A stretch of DNA of 64,000 nucleotides from Qipengyuania sphaerica. Its GTDB lineage: Bacteria > Pseudomonadota > Alphaproteobacteria > Sphingomonadales > Sphingomonadaceae. The notes beneath the pieces were generated by a model. It was not told the DNA's origin. It saw nothing but the letters and a program-made list of their open reading frames with translations, and did not search any database. The position numbers were made by a program, and so were the translations under genes. This document shows positions 25,276 through 34,393 of this stretch, in pieces. Each line of letters starts with the position of its first letter. Position 1 is the first letter of the stretch. The stretch is taken from NCBI RefSeq assembly GCF_019711595.1, contig NZ_JAIGNR010000002.1:310001-374000 (forward strand), read 5' to 3'.

Positions 25276-26007
25276 TCAGTTGGCCACGCTCATCCCGCCA
25301 TCGACGCTGATCGTCTGTCCAACCACGTAATCCGCCAGTGGCGAAGCGAGGAACAGCGCCGCGCCCGCCATGTCGGCAGGCAGGCCGAGCCGCCCGCGCG
25401 GGGTGCTGGCGATGATCTGCTTCTGCATCTTCTCGTCCTTGAGGAAGGCGTCGTTGATCTTGGTGTGGACATAGCCCGGCGCGATGCCGTTCACGCGGAT
25501 GCCTTCGCCGCCAAAGGCGACGCCGAGCGATTTCACCATGCTGATCGCACCTGCCTTGCTCGCGCCATAGGCCGGATTGCCGACCAGTCCCTTGTAGCCG
25601 CCGACCGAGCTGACGATAATCAGCGAGCCGCCCGTATCGGCGAGCTTCTGCCGCGTGGCATTGGCGCAATCGAGCAGGCTGTCGAGATTGACCTCCATCA
25701 CCGCGTCCCAACCTTCGCGGGTAAACTCCTCGCGGCCATAGCGGGCGATGCCCTGGCACAGCACCACGACATCGAGCGTGTCGGGCCAGTCGAAAGCGTC
25801 CACCGCATCGCGGTCGGACACGTCGAGCGAATGGAAGGCCAGCCCCTCCATTTCGCTGTCGGGATAGTCTTCGGCAGAACCGCGCGTGCCGGTGACATGG
25901 ACGCTCGCCCCGGCTTTGCGAAAGCCCTGCGCGATGCCGTTGCCGATCCCGCTCGTGCCCCCGACGACGAGGACGGTCTTGCCGGAATAGTCGAGCGGGC
26001 CGGTCAT
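25276..26007 (-). CDS. Short-chain dehydrogenase/reductase
   Basis: This 243-aa classical SDR has the Rossmann motif GGTSGIG (16-22), catalytic Ser134, Tyr147 and Lys151 (YGASK), and the C-terminal VGQTISVDGG typical of this fold. The usual NNAG is replaced by LCQGIA. It oxidises or reduces a hydroxyl/keto group with NAD(P). ATG 26007 overlaps the stop of the upstream nitronate monooxygenase (ATGA), so the two are translationally coupled. Confidence 0.92.
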   Translation of the reverse strand: MTGPLDYSGKTVLVVGGTSGIGNGIAQGFRKAGASVHVTGTRGSAEDYPDSEMEGLAFHSLDVSDRDAVDAFDWPDTLDVVVLCQGIARYGREEFTREGWDAVMEVNLDSLLDCANATRQKLADTGGSLIIVSSVGGYKGLVGNPAYGASKAGAISMVKSLGVAFGGEGIRVNGIAPGYVHTKINDAFLKDEKMQKQIIASTPRGRLGLPADMAGAALFLASPLADYVVGQTISVDGGMSVAN

Positions 26008-26981
26008 GCCGCCTGGAATCCGGCGAGGCGCTGGGTGATGATCTCGTCGGCCTGCGCCATGATGCTGTCGATCAGCTCCTGGCAGGTCGGGATATCGTTG
26101 ATGAGGCCTGCCACCATGCCGCAGGACCATGCGCCTGCATCCATGTCGCCTTCGGTCATGATGCGCGGATAGACACCCGCGACCTGCTCGATGATGTCTT
26201 CGAACTTGAGGTCGGCGCCCTTTTCCTTCTCGATCTTGAGCAGTTCCTCGACCGCGTCATTGGTCATCACGCGTTCGGTGTTGCGAAGCGGGCGCATGAC
26301 GAGACGGGTGTCGAGCTCGGAGGCCGCGACGATGGCGGCCTTCACATTCTCGTGCACCGGCGCTTCCTTGGTGGCGATGAAGCGCGTGCCCATGTTCATC
26401 CCGTCCGCCCCCATGGCGAGCGCCGCGACGAGGCTGCGCCCGTCGGCCATGCCGCCGCTGGCGACGAAGGGGATTTCCAGTTCGTCCGCCGCGCGCGGGA
26501 GCAGGATCATGTTGGGAATGTCGTCCTCGCCCGGATGGCCGCCGCATTCGAAACCGTCGACGCTGACCGCATCGCAGCCGATCGACTGGGCTTTCAGCGA
26601 ATGGCGTACGCTGGTGCATTTGTGGATCACCTTGACGCCCGCATCCTTGAAATAGGGGAGCACCTGCGCGGGATTGTTGCCTGCGGTCTCGACGATCTTC
26701 ACCCCGCCCTCGATGATGACGCGCACGAGCCCCGGATAATCGGGCGCGTTGACCATGGGCAGGAAGGTCAGATTCACGCCGAAGGGCTTGTCGGTCATGT
26801 CCTTGCAGCGCGCGATCTCGTTCGCCAGCTTTTCGGGCGTGCCCTGCGTCAGGCCGGTAATGATGCCCAGCCCGCCCGCGTTGGATACCGCCGCCGCCAT
26901 TTCGGCAAAGCCGACATAATGCATGCCGCCCTGGATGATCGGATGCTCGATGCCGAACATTTCGGTAATGCGGGTTTTCAC
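26004..26981 (-). CDS. Nitronate monooxygenase (2-nitropropane dioxygenase family)
   Basis: This 325-aa FMN-dependent TIM-barrel protein starts MKTRITEMFGIEHPIIQGGMHYVG and shows AAAVSNAGGLGIITG, VIHKCTSVRHS, VDGFECGGHPGEDD, PFVASGGMADGRS and GADGMNMGTRFIATKEA. These are the FMN phosphate-binding and active-site segments of this family. Members oxidise nitronates, and some actinobacterial and proteobacterial ones act elsewhere in acid degradation. It follows the flavin reductase by 58 bp, a logical pairing for flavin chemistry. Confidence 0.9.
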   Translation of the reverse strand: MKTRITEMFGIEHPIIQGGMHYVGFAEMAAAVSNAGGLGIITGLTQGTPEKLANEIARCKDMTDKPFGVNLTFLPMVNAPDYPGLVRVIIEGGVKIVETAGNNPAQVLPYFKDAGVKVIHKCTSVRHSLKAQSIGCDAVSVDGFECGGHPGEDDIPNMILLPRAADELEIPFVASGGMADGRSLVAALAMGADGMNMGTRFIATKEAPVHENVKAAIVAASELDTRLVMRPLRNTERVMTNDAVEELLKIEKEKGADLKFEDIIEQVAGVYPRIMTEGDMDAGAWSCGMVAGLINDIPTCQELIDSIMAQADEIITQRLAGFQAA

Positions 26982-27039
26982 GGGCTCTCTCCCTTTCTGA
27001 TTGCGTTTTGCAACCGGTATCGGCGGGACAGGGCAGAGT

Positions 27040-27630
27040 CTAGCGCTTCGAGACCCGCTCCAGCGCGCTCAGCAATTCGCGCCCGCGATCCGTAAGGGAA
27101 AGGCCCGAGGCCGTATCCTCGGCCAGTCCTTCGCGTTCGAGATCTGCACTGGTGGGTGCGCGCATGATGCGGCCGTATTGACCGCCGTGATAGATCAGCG
27201 GTTCGGCCTCGCGCCGGTCGAAGTCGACCACTTCCCCAAGGAAGATCGCATGGTCTCCGCCCTCGTATTCGAAGCGCGCGCGGCAGCCGAAACGGGCCGC
27301 GCAACCTTCGATCAGCGGCGCGCCTTCCGTTCCGTCGGCAAGGTCCAGGCCATCGAACTTGTCGATGGCGGGCGTGGCAAAGCGGTCGGACATTTCCTGC
27401 TGGTCGGCCGCCAGCACATGCACCGCCCAGTTCTCCGCATCGCGAAACACCGGCAGGCTGCCAGAATGCAACGAGAGGCTCCACAGCACCATCGGCGGAT
27501 CGAGGCTCACTGAATTGAAGCTGTTGGCCGTCAGGCCCACGGGTCGCCCCTCGCCATCGCGCGCGGTGACAATGGTCACACCGGTAGCGAAAGAGCCGAG
27601 TGCATTACGGAAGGCGTGCGGGTCGAACAT
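27040..27630 (-). CDS. Flavin reductase-like FMN-binding protein
   Basis: This 196-aa protein has the flavin-reductase split-barrel pattern: FRNALGSFATGVTIVTA, GLTANSFNSVSLDPPMVLWSL, SGSLPVFRDAENWAVHVLA and DHAIFLGEVVDF. Such proteins reduce FMN or FAD with NAD(P)H for partner monooxygenases. The last 35 residues (SADLEREG...LTDRGRELLSALERV) look like a leftover winged-helix segment, as in some HpaC-like members. ATG 27630 is preferred to GTG 27639. It is first in the minus-strand redox operon. Confidence 0.88.
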   Translation of the reverse strand: MFDPHAFRNALGSFATGVTIVTARDGEGRPVGLTANSFNSVSLDPPMVLWSLSLHSGSLPVFRDAENWAVHVLAADQQEMSDRFATPAIDKFDGLDLADGTEGAPLIEGCAARFGCRARFEYEGGDHAIFLGEVVDFDRREAEPLIYHGGQYGRIMRAPTSADLEREGLAEDTASGLSLTDRGRELLSALERVSKR

Positions 27631-27785
27631 GCGTGGCACCGCGCTAAACGCGCTGGCCGGTCAGGGCAACACGCAAGATTATGACTCCGCATTCGTATGG
27701 ATTTCCGACCCTCGCGAAATCAATCGAAACAAGAATGCAACACTGGCGCAGTTTTGTGTCACGCATACGACTGCGCGCGTTGACC

Positions 27786-27819
27786 AAGAGAACGTTATCA
27801 AATAGGTGAACGTTAACAA
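27786..27819 (+). promoter_or_regulatory. Two LacI-type operator half-palindromes before the TBDR
   Basis: AAGAG-AACGTT-ATCAA (27786-27801) and AGGTG-AACGTT-AACAA (27804-27819) share the AACGTT core and flanks of the perfect palindrome found in front of the GH3 gene at 39784-39803. Core centres are 18 bp apart. They lie just downstream of a TTGACC box (27780), where a bound repressor would block transcription of the TBDR. The LacI-family gene of the same locus is the likely regulator. The rest of 27640-27867 contains no gene. Confidence 0.7.
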
Positions 27820-27867
27820 AAGGGCATTTGCGTGAGGTAAATGCCTGTTTTGGGAGGAGAATCAGAA

Positions 27868-30800
27868 ATGGCTTTTGGACGCAAGCCCGCGTTCGCCAAG
27901 TATTTGGCCGGTGCCTCGGTCATGGCGATGGGTCTCGGTGCAACTTCGGCAATGGCGCAGGACGACGTTCCTGCAGACGAAACCGCGCAGGAATCAACCG
28001 ACGATGACGACAGCGTCATTGTCGTCACCGGCATCAGGGGGTCGCTCACGACCGCCCGTAACCTGAAGCGCGATGCAGACACGACGGTCGATTCGATCAC
28101 CGCGTCGGACGTCGCAACGCTTCCCGACCTTTCGGTTGCCGAAGCGCTGGCCCGCGTACCGGGCGTCACGGTGCAGCAGTTCGACCTGTCGGACCCCAAC
28201 AGCGGCGACTTCCCGTCCCCTGAAGGCGGCAACAACCTGATCCGCGGCCTTTCCTTCGTCCGTTCCGAATTCAACAGCCGCGAAGTCTTCTCGGCCAACC
28301 AGGGCCGCGCCCTGGACTTCGGCACCGTTCCTCCCGAACTGATCGGCGCGGTTCTCGTCTACAAGAACTCCACTGCCGACCTTATCGAAGGCGGTATCGG
28401 CGGTACGATCGACCTGCGGACGATCGAGCCCTTCGACAAGAAGGACAGCTTCCTCGCCATCAGTGCCGACGGCACCTACACCACACTTCGCGAAGAGCTT
28501 TCGCCCGACTTCACGGTCACGGCGAGCAAGCGTTTCAACACCGGTATCGGCGAATTCGGCCTGCTTGCCGCCTTCACCCATTCGGAGCTGCTTTCGCGGA
28601 TCGACAACTTCCAGATCGGCGCGATCCTTCCCGAAGACCGGGTAGTGCAGCCGGACGGTTCGGAAGTCGTTCTCGACACGCCGATCGCCATCCCGGCCGG
28701 TTACCAGCTGCGCCTCGATGAAATCGATCGCGAGCGTCAGAGCTATTATGTCGCCGGCCAGTGGCGCAACAACACCGACACCCTGAAGGCGACCTTCAAG
28801 TATTACCGGATCGACAACCTTCAGGAACGTAACGAGTTCACCCACGAGAACTTTGCGGACGCCGAGCGGACTATCGACGGCGGCAACCGGATCGTTGGCG
28901 ATTTCACCACCACGCCGTTCCAGTCCGACGGCCTCGCCGTTTGCGGCGCGGGCACGGCAGGTTTCCCGAACGATTCCTGCGTTCCCACGCGTGCTGTGAA
29001 CGGATTGTTCGAGACCGGTATCATCTCCAACCAGTTCCGCGACTGGACCGGTGCGCAGGGCGCGCGTGCGCAGAACACCGCGATCGATCGCAACATCGAT
29101 ACCCGCACGCAGGATATCAGCCTCAACCTCGACTGGACGCCCACCGATCAGTGGCACGTCACTCTCGATGCGCACAAGACGAAGTCCCGCACGGACTTCA
29201 GCCAGGTCTGGGGCGTCAACGTCTTCTTCGCCGATTATTCGCTGAACATCGCGGACATCGAAAACCCGAACATCACGCTGTATCCGCAGGCGGGCAACGC
29301 CCCCATCCGGCGGTTCCGAGGGTCGGAGGGCAACACGGTTGGTTCGATTGTTCCCGGGACCGAATCCAGCTTCTTCGATAATTTCGGAGCTCCCGTCTCG
29401 ACCGATCTGACCGATCCGGGGTCGAACTTCTTCCTCGCGGCGGCTGACGAATTCCAGGTCAACGACGGTGACGCCTGGGCGATCCGCGGCGACGTGGAAT
29501 ACGAGTTCGACAATGACGGCTGGTTTGAATCGGTCCAGTTCGGCGGGCGTTACTCCGAGCGCGAGCAGGTCAACCGTACCTCGGGTCTGAACTGGGGCGG
29601 CATCTCTCCGCCGTGGAACGATCAATACGGCCTGACCCACCTGCCGGTCTCCGAAGCCCAGGTAGGGTATCAGTCGGTCGACTTCTCGGACTTCTTCGGC
29701 GGTGGCTTGCTCAATGCAAACAGCGCGGACACGCCGACCTCGTTCCTCTTCACGCCGCGTGCATTGCTGAACGACTATCAGGCATTCCTGCGGGCGATCT
29801 TCACCGACCCCCTGATCTTCGAAGACGGCGGTGAGCTGTACTTCGGTGGTGACGGCACTGCCGTAAACCCGGTGACCGGCAATACGGGGACCTACTCGGG
29901 TGCCTGGAACCCGCTCAGGGCCAATGGAGTATTCCGCGAAGGTGCGCTGGGTGTCAGCGAGGTTACCGAGGAAGTGATGGCTCTCTATGGCCGTCTGAAC
30001 TTCGGTCAGTATTTCGACAACGGCATGTCTCTGTCCGGCAATATCGGCCTTCGCTATACGCGGGCGCAGATCACCGGCACGGGCGGCATCACCTACATCA
30101 ACGTCGAGGATCCGGTCGCGGCGGGATTCAACCCGGAGACGACCGCATTCCTCGCTCAGGCCGATGAAGGCGCAATCACCGAAGAGTTCGAGGCGCAGGA
30201 GCACTTCCTCCCGTCGCTGAACGTCAAGTTCGGGCTGAACGACCAGTCGCTTATCCGTCTGGCCGTCAGCAAGAACATCACGCGTCCGCGTATCGATCAG
30301 CTGAACTCGTCGCGAGCGATTGGTGCCAGCTTCGCATATGATGTCGATGAGTCGGTGGTGCCGCCGGTCATCAACGACGTGGAAGCGACCCAGCTGAACC
30401 AGTATGGTGGCAATCCGAACCTGCAGCCGATCGAGTCCTGGAACTACGATCTGGGCTTCGAGCACTACTACGGAGCCAGCAACTTCATCTCGGTCACCGG
30501 GTTCTACAAGGACATCACCAACAACATCATTACGGACACGCAGGCTGTCGACTTCGTGACCCTGGATGGCGTGGAGATCCCGGTCCTTTTCACGACGGAT
30601 CTGAACGAGGATGAAGCAAGCTTCCTGGGCGTCGAGTTCGCCGTCCAGCACTTCTTCGATTCGCTGCCCGGCATCTGGGGCAACTTCGGTGTCCAGGCGA
30701 ACTACACCTACATCGAAGCCGACACCAATCCGCCGGTCCCGAATATCGATACGAACGGCGATGGCGTTCCCGATGCCTCGGGGCCCGACGGTAATGGCGA

Positions 30801-31182
30801 CGGCATCCCCGACGACGACCTGATCGCGCGTTACAATCTCGACAACTTCCTCGGAACGTCGAAGCACAACGCGAACCTGGTCGGTATCTACCAGGACGAA
30901 ACCTTCGAGTTCCGCCTGGCCTACAACTACCGCTCGAAGTTCCTGATCTCCCGTGCGGACTTCGTCACCGGCTCGCCGATCTTCGTCGACGATGGTGGCC
31001 AGCTGGACGGATCGTTCAAGTGGAATGCTTCGGAGAACGTGCAATTCCGTGCACAGGCTTCCAACATTCTCGGGACCATCCAGGACCAGCTGCAGCAGGT
31101 CGACCTGACCGGCCAGCTCCTGCCTCGAGCTCGCGTCAAGGCCGACAGCAGGGTCAAGGTCGGTGTCCTGATCCAGTTCTAA
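27868..31182 (+). CDS. TonB-dependent receptor, Xanthomonas/Caulobacter type, carbohydrate locus
   Basis: This 1104-aa receptor has a signal peptide (MAFGRKPAFAKYLAGASVMAMGLGATSAMA), a VIVVTGIRGSL plug start, SVAEALARVPGVTVQQ, a long conserved segment NLIRGLSFVRSEFNSREVFS, and a barrel ending VKVGVLIQF. The size and the plug text identify the large TonB-Xanth-Caul class that imports oligosaccharides. ATG 27868 follows GGGAGGAGA. It is preceded by two LacI-type operators and followed by a strong terminator and the halogenase genes. The likely substrate is a beta-glucan fragment, judged from the GH3 enzyme of the locus. Confidence 0.93.
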   Translation: MAFGRKPAFAKYLAGASVMAMGLGATSAMAQDDVPADETAQESTDDDDSVIVVTGIRGSLTTARNLKRDADTTVDSITASDVATLPDLSVAEALARVPGVTVQQFDLSDPNSGDFPSPEGGNNLIRGLSFVRSEFNSREVFSANQGRALDFGTVPPELIGAVLVYKNSTADLIEGGIGGTIDLRTIEPFDKKDSFLAISADGTYTTLREELSPDFTVTASKRFNTGIGEFGLLAAFTHSELLSRIDNFQIGAILPEDRVVQPDGSEVVLDTPIAIPAGYQLRLDEIDRERQSYYVAGQWRNNTDTLKATFKYYRIDNLQERNEFTHENFADAERTIDGGNRIVGDFTTTPFQSDGLAVCGAGTAGFPNDSCVPTRAVNGLFETGIISNQFRDWTGAQGARAQNTAIDRNIDTRTQDISLNLDWTPTDQWHVTLDAHKTKSRTDFSQVWGVNVFFADYSLNIADIENPNITLYPQAGNAPIRRFRGSEGNTVGSIVPGTESSFFDNFGAPVSTDLTDPGSNFFLAAADEFQVNDGDAWAIRGDVEYEFDNDGWFESVQFGGRYSEREQVNRTSGLNWGGISPPWNDQYGLTHLPVSEAQVGYQSVDFSDFFGGGLLNANSADTPTSFLFTPRALLNDYQAFLRAIFTDPLIFEDGGELYFGGDGTAVNPVTGNTGTYSGAWNPLRANGVFREGALGVSEVTEEVMALYGRLNFGQYFDNGMSLSGNIGLRYTRAQITGTGGITYINVEDPVAAGFNPETTAFLAQADEGAITEEFEAQEHFLPSLNVKFGLNDQSLIRLAVSKNITRPRIDQLNSSRAIGASFAYDVDESVVPPVINDVEATQLNQYGGNPNLQPIESWNYDLGFEHYYGASNFISVTGFYKDITNNIITDTQAVDFVTLDGVEIPVLFTTDLNEDEASFLGVEFAVQHFFDSLPGIWGNFGVQANYTYIEADTNPPVPNIDTNGDGVPDASGPDGNGDGIPDDDLIARYNLDNFLGTSKHNANLVGIYQDETFEFRLAYNYRSKFLISRADFVTGSPIFVDDGGQLDGSFKWNASENVQFRAQASNILGTIQDQLQQVDLTGQLLPRARVKADSRVKVGVLIQF

Positions 31183-31198
31183 GAATTGGTAATCTTGG

Positions 31199-31232
31199 GA
31201 AGAGGGGGGAGAAATCTCCCCTCTTCTTTTTT
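31199..31232 (+). terminator. Intrinsic terminator after the large TBDR
   Basis: GAAGAGGGG and CCCCTCTTC form a 9-bp perfect stem followed by six T. It lies 16 bp after the TBDR stop. The downstream halogenase genes therefore either depend on partial read-through or have their own promoter in 31233-31418. Confidence 0.88.
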
Positions 31233-31267
31233 GTCGATCGCTGGCGAGAGTGTCGACGCTATCGACA

Positions 31268-31300
31268 GCAGCTTAAGAAGCTGCCCGAGCGCCAGGCGCT
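31268..31300. promoter_or_regulatory. Two adjacent palindromes upstream of the halogenase genes
   Basis: GCAGCTT-AAG-AAGCTGC (31268-31284) and AGCGCC-A-GGCGCT (31288-31300) are perfect palindromes four bases apart. They lie between the TBDR terminator and the first halogenase start and could be operators or an RNA double hairpin. They do not resemble the AACGTT-core LacI sites. The rest of 31301-31418 shows nothing further. Confidence 0.4.
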
Positions 31301-31418
31301 TCCTCGTCGGATCGGCGCTGAATTGATTGACGATGGTTGATCGATCCGCTCTCATCGAGACGGATTCCGGCGACAATTTACCGGGACGGAAATCGCGTTA
31401 CGACATTGCGGAGCCGAA

Positions 31419-32930
31419 ATGAAAATAGAGAAGGTCTGCATCCTGGGAGGCGGAACGGCGGGTTGGATGACCGCGGCCGGACTGTCCCACAAGCTAAAGG
31501 GTTCGCAGACCGAAATAACCCTCATCGAATCCGAACAGATCGGAACCGTCGGCGTGGGCGAGGCCACCCTGCCGAGCATCCGGTTCTTCAACAATACGCT
31601 CGGTATCGATGAAGCGACCTTCATGCGCGAAACCAGTGCGACCTTCAAACTGGGCATCGAGTTCTGCGACTGGGGCAGGATCGGCGACCGCTACATCCAT
31701 CCCTTCGGCGAATTCGGCGAGAAGATCCGCAATGTCGATTTCCACCATTACTGGACCAGGTTGAGGCTCTCGGGCGATGCATCGCGCCTCGACGATTATT
31801 CCTACCCCATCATCATGTCGGAACTGGGCCGGTTCCAGTTCCCCGACCCCGATCCGGCAAAGATCGAAGCGAGCTTCGGCTATGCCTACCAGATGGACGC
31901 CAGCGCCTACGCCCGGCTCTTGCGGCGCTATGCCGAGGCAAACGGGGTAAAGCGGGTCGAGGGCAAGGTTACCGGGGTCGAACAGGACAGCGAGACCGGC
32001 CATGTCTCTTCGGTAAAGCTCGAAAGCGGCGCCAGCGTTGCAGCCGACCTCTTTATCGATTGTACGGGTTTCAGGGGGCTGCTCATCAGGCAGACGCTGG
32101 AAGCGGGCAATGTCGACTGGACCAAGTGGCTTCCCTGCAACCGCGCGATCGCGATCCCGTGCCGCGCCGCAGACCGACAGATAACGCCCTTCACGCGCGC
32201 AACGGCGCGAAAGGCCGGCTGGCAATGGCGCATACCGCTGCAGCACCGGATCGGTAACGGTCACGTCTATTGCAGCGAGTACATCTCCGATGACGAGGCA
32301 TGCGATGTGCTGTGCGCCAACCTCGAAGGCGAGGCCTTGGCAGAGCCCAACCAGCTCTATTTCCAGACCGGTCGGCTACAGCAATTCTGGAAGAAGAATG
32401 TCGTCGCCATCGGGCTTTCGGCCGGGTTTCTCGAACCGCTGGAATCGACATCGATCTATCTCATCCAGGAAGGGATCACGGCTCTCCTCGAACTGTTCCC
32501 CGGCAAGGATTTCCGCGCGTCCGATGCCGATGAATACAACCGCCGGATGGAGCTCTATTTCGAGCGCGTGCGCGATTTCCTCATCCTGCATTACATCGCG
32601 ACCGAACGCGCCGACAGCGAGATGTGGCGATACTTCACCAACATGAAGCTGCCCGACAGCCTGCAGGAGAGACTGGACGCCTGGCTGCTGCGCGGTCACA
32701 TCATCAAATACGAGTTCGGTGCTTTCCTTCCACCGAGCTGGATTGCGGTCATGGCCGGGCAGAACCTGCTCCCTGCCCATTTCGACAGGCGGGTCGACGC
32801 GCTGCAACGGCGGGAACTCGTCGAACTGGCAGCTGGACTGAAGGCGAGGATTTCCAGCTCGGCGCGAGGCCTGCCGGGGCACCTGGAAAGCATCCAGGCA
32901 TTCGGCGCTTCGACGAACATGACAGCGTGA
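31419..32930 (+). CDS. Flavin-dependent tryptophan-halogenase-family protein 1
   Basis: This 503-aa FAD enzyme matches PrnA-type halogenases: dinucleotide motif GGGTAGW at the N-terminus, FKLGIEF with the Lys that corresponds to catalytic Lys79 of PrnA, the GWQWRIP signature (WxWxIP) and FLEPLESTSI with the catalytic Glu. The enzymes form HOX at FAD and pass it to an aromatic or indole substrate. Members sit widely in TBDR carbohydrate loci of Caulobacter and Xanthomonas, where their role is unclear. The start ATG 31419 follows the terminator by about 190 bp, and its stop overlaps the next start (TGATG). Confidence 0.9.
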   Translation: MKIEKVCILGGGTAGWMTAAGLSHKLKGSQTEITLIESEQIGTVGVGEATLPSIRFFNNTLGIDEATFMRETSATFKLGIEFCDWGRIGDRYIHPFGEFGEKIRNVDFHHYWTRLRLSGDASRLDDYSYPIIMSELGRFQFPDPDPAKIEASFGYAYQMDASAYARLLRRYAEANGVKRVEGKVTGVEQDSETGHVSSVKLESGASVAADLFIDCTGFRGLLIRQTLEAGNVDWTKWLPCNRAIAIPCRAADRQITPFTRATARKAGWQWRIPLQHRIGNGHVYCSEYISDDEACDVLCANLEGEALAEPNQLYFQTGRLQQFWKKNVVAIGLSAGFLEPLESTSIYLIQEGITALLELFPGKDFRASDADEYNRRMELYFERVRDFLILHYIATERADSEMWRYFTNMKLPDSLQERLDAWLLRGHIIKYEFGAFLPPSWIAVMAGQNLLPAHFDRRVDALQRRELVELAAGLKARISSSARGLPGHLESIQAFGASTNMTA

Positions 32931-34393
32931 TGAGCAAGGCAGCCGTAGACCATATCGCCATTTGCGGCTCGGGGCTCGCGTTCGAAGCCTGCCTCGCGGC
33001 CCTGGCGAGAAATCTCGATCCCGGGATCCGCATCACCGCGCTCGAGCTAGAGCAGGAACAATCCTTCGATCCGCTCTACGGCACGGTGACCCCGCCCACG
33101 GCTTTCGACGACTTCACCCTCTGGGGCATCGATGAACCCGAGCTCCTTCTGCGAACCGGCAGCAGCTTTTGCTACGGCACCTTCTATTCCGACTGGGCCG
33201 GACGACTGGGTTGGACACAGGCCTATCACCTCCCCTTGCCGGTATGGGACGGGATCGAATTCCACTTCTACCTCGCCCACCTGCAAGCATCGCTCGAGCC
33301 GCATCTGGTGAGCGCGGTATGCGGCCGGGCCGGACGCTTCGCCCACCCGCCTGCCGATCCGAATATCCCGCTGTCGCGCGCCGAATACGGCTATCAGATC
33401 GATCCGCTTGATCTGGCCGATCTGCTCGCCCGCAAGGACTTGCCCGGTAACGTCACGCGCATCCGCGGAGAGATCGCATCGATCGAGGTCGACGAGGGCA
33501 GGATCCGCTCGATCGTCCTCTCGGATGGCAATGTCGTCGATGCGCAATTCTTCATCGATGCGACGGGGCCATCGGGCAGGCTGATGGATGCATTGGGCAA
33601 CGGCTTCGAAGCCGAAAGGACGGTCGGTTTCGCCCAGAGCGCGCAAGAATGCGACCAGCTCGGAAGCGCGTTGCGCCTTGTCCAGGAAAAGCCATACGGC
33701 TGGCAATCGCAGACCCATTTGCAAGGGCGAATACTGAATTTCGCGCTGTTCCACCCAGATCAGGCCGGAGCGGTCAATCCCGCACTTGGCTCCCATTCGG
33801 GCGCCTTGAGCGGTCAGCTGGATTTGGGCGCGAGAGCAGAAGGATGGCGGGGCAATTGTGCCTCGATCGGCCATGCGAATTGCGTCATCGAACCGCTCAC
33901 CCCTGCCCCGATGATCTTGTTGTCGAGGGATATCGAGCGATTGCTGCAGCTTGTCCCGATTACGACGGACATGGAGGTGGAAGCGCGCGAGTTTAATCGC
34001 CTGCTCGGCGACGACATCGAACATTGCGGAATTTTCGGGCGGGCATTCTACGAAGTCGAGAATGCGCCCGAAACCGATTTCTGGCGCCAGGCACGGGCGC
34101 GGCGACTACCCTCCAAGCTCGAGCGGAAGCTGGAGCAGTTCGGATCCAGGGCAATCCTCGTGTCCTACGATCTCGAGCCCTTCAACAAGGAGGATTGGAC
34201 GATCCTCCATTACGGGATGAAGCGGAAACCGGAACGCAGCCACCCTTTCCTCGACGGGATCGACATGCCAGCGGCCCAGCGCAGACTGGACGAAATGAGC
34301 CAAGCAATCCGGAAGCTCAGCTTGAAGGTTCCACCTCACGAGAGATATCTGACCAACTTCATGCGCTATTTGGAAAAGCAACATGCCCGGTAG
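32930..34393 (+). CDS. Divergent halogenase-family protein 2, lacking key residues
   Basis: This 487-aa protein keeps the FAD-binding N-terminus in altered form (ICGSGLAFEACLAALA) and similar overall layout. The WxWxIP signature is replaced by GWQSQTHLQG, the FKLGIEF segment with its catalytic Lys reads SSFCYGTFYSDW, and EPLESTSI becomes IEPLTPAPM. Halogenase activity therefore looks unlikely unless another route is used. It is coupled to the genes on both sides (1-bp and 11-bp overlaps), so loss of function would be odd, and a different FAD reaction or a partner role is possible. ATG 32930 is chosen from the overlap. Confidence 0.78.
   Translation: MSKAAVDHIAICGSGLAFEACLAALARNLDPGIRITALELEQEQSFDPLYGTVTPPTAFDDFTLWGIDEPELLLRTGSSFCYGTFYSDWAGRLGWTQAYHLPLPVWDGIEFHFYLAHLQASLEPHLVSAVCGRAGRFAHPPADPNIPLSRAEYGYQIDPLDLADLLARKDLPGNVTRIRGEIASIEVDEGRIRSIVLSDGNVVDAQFFIDATGPSGRLMDALGNGFEAERTVGFAQSAQECDQLGSALRLVQEKPYGWQSQTHLQGRILNFALFHPDQAGAVNPALGSHSGALSGQLDLGARAEGWRGNCASIGHANCVIEPLTPAPMILLSRDIERLLQLVPITTDMEVEAREFNRLLGDDIEHCGIFGRAFYEVENAPETDFWRQARARRLPSKLERKLEQFGSRAILVSYDLEPFNKEDWTILHYGMKRKPERSHPFLDGIDMPAAQRRLDEMSQAIRKLSLKVPPHERYLTNFMRYLEKQHAR

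Noticed and set aside
27994..31044. 1016-codon minus-strand frame antisense to the large TBDR
   Set aside because: Same type of codon-bias shadow; no signal sequence or domain, while the opposite frame is a clear receptor.
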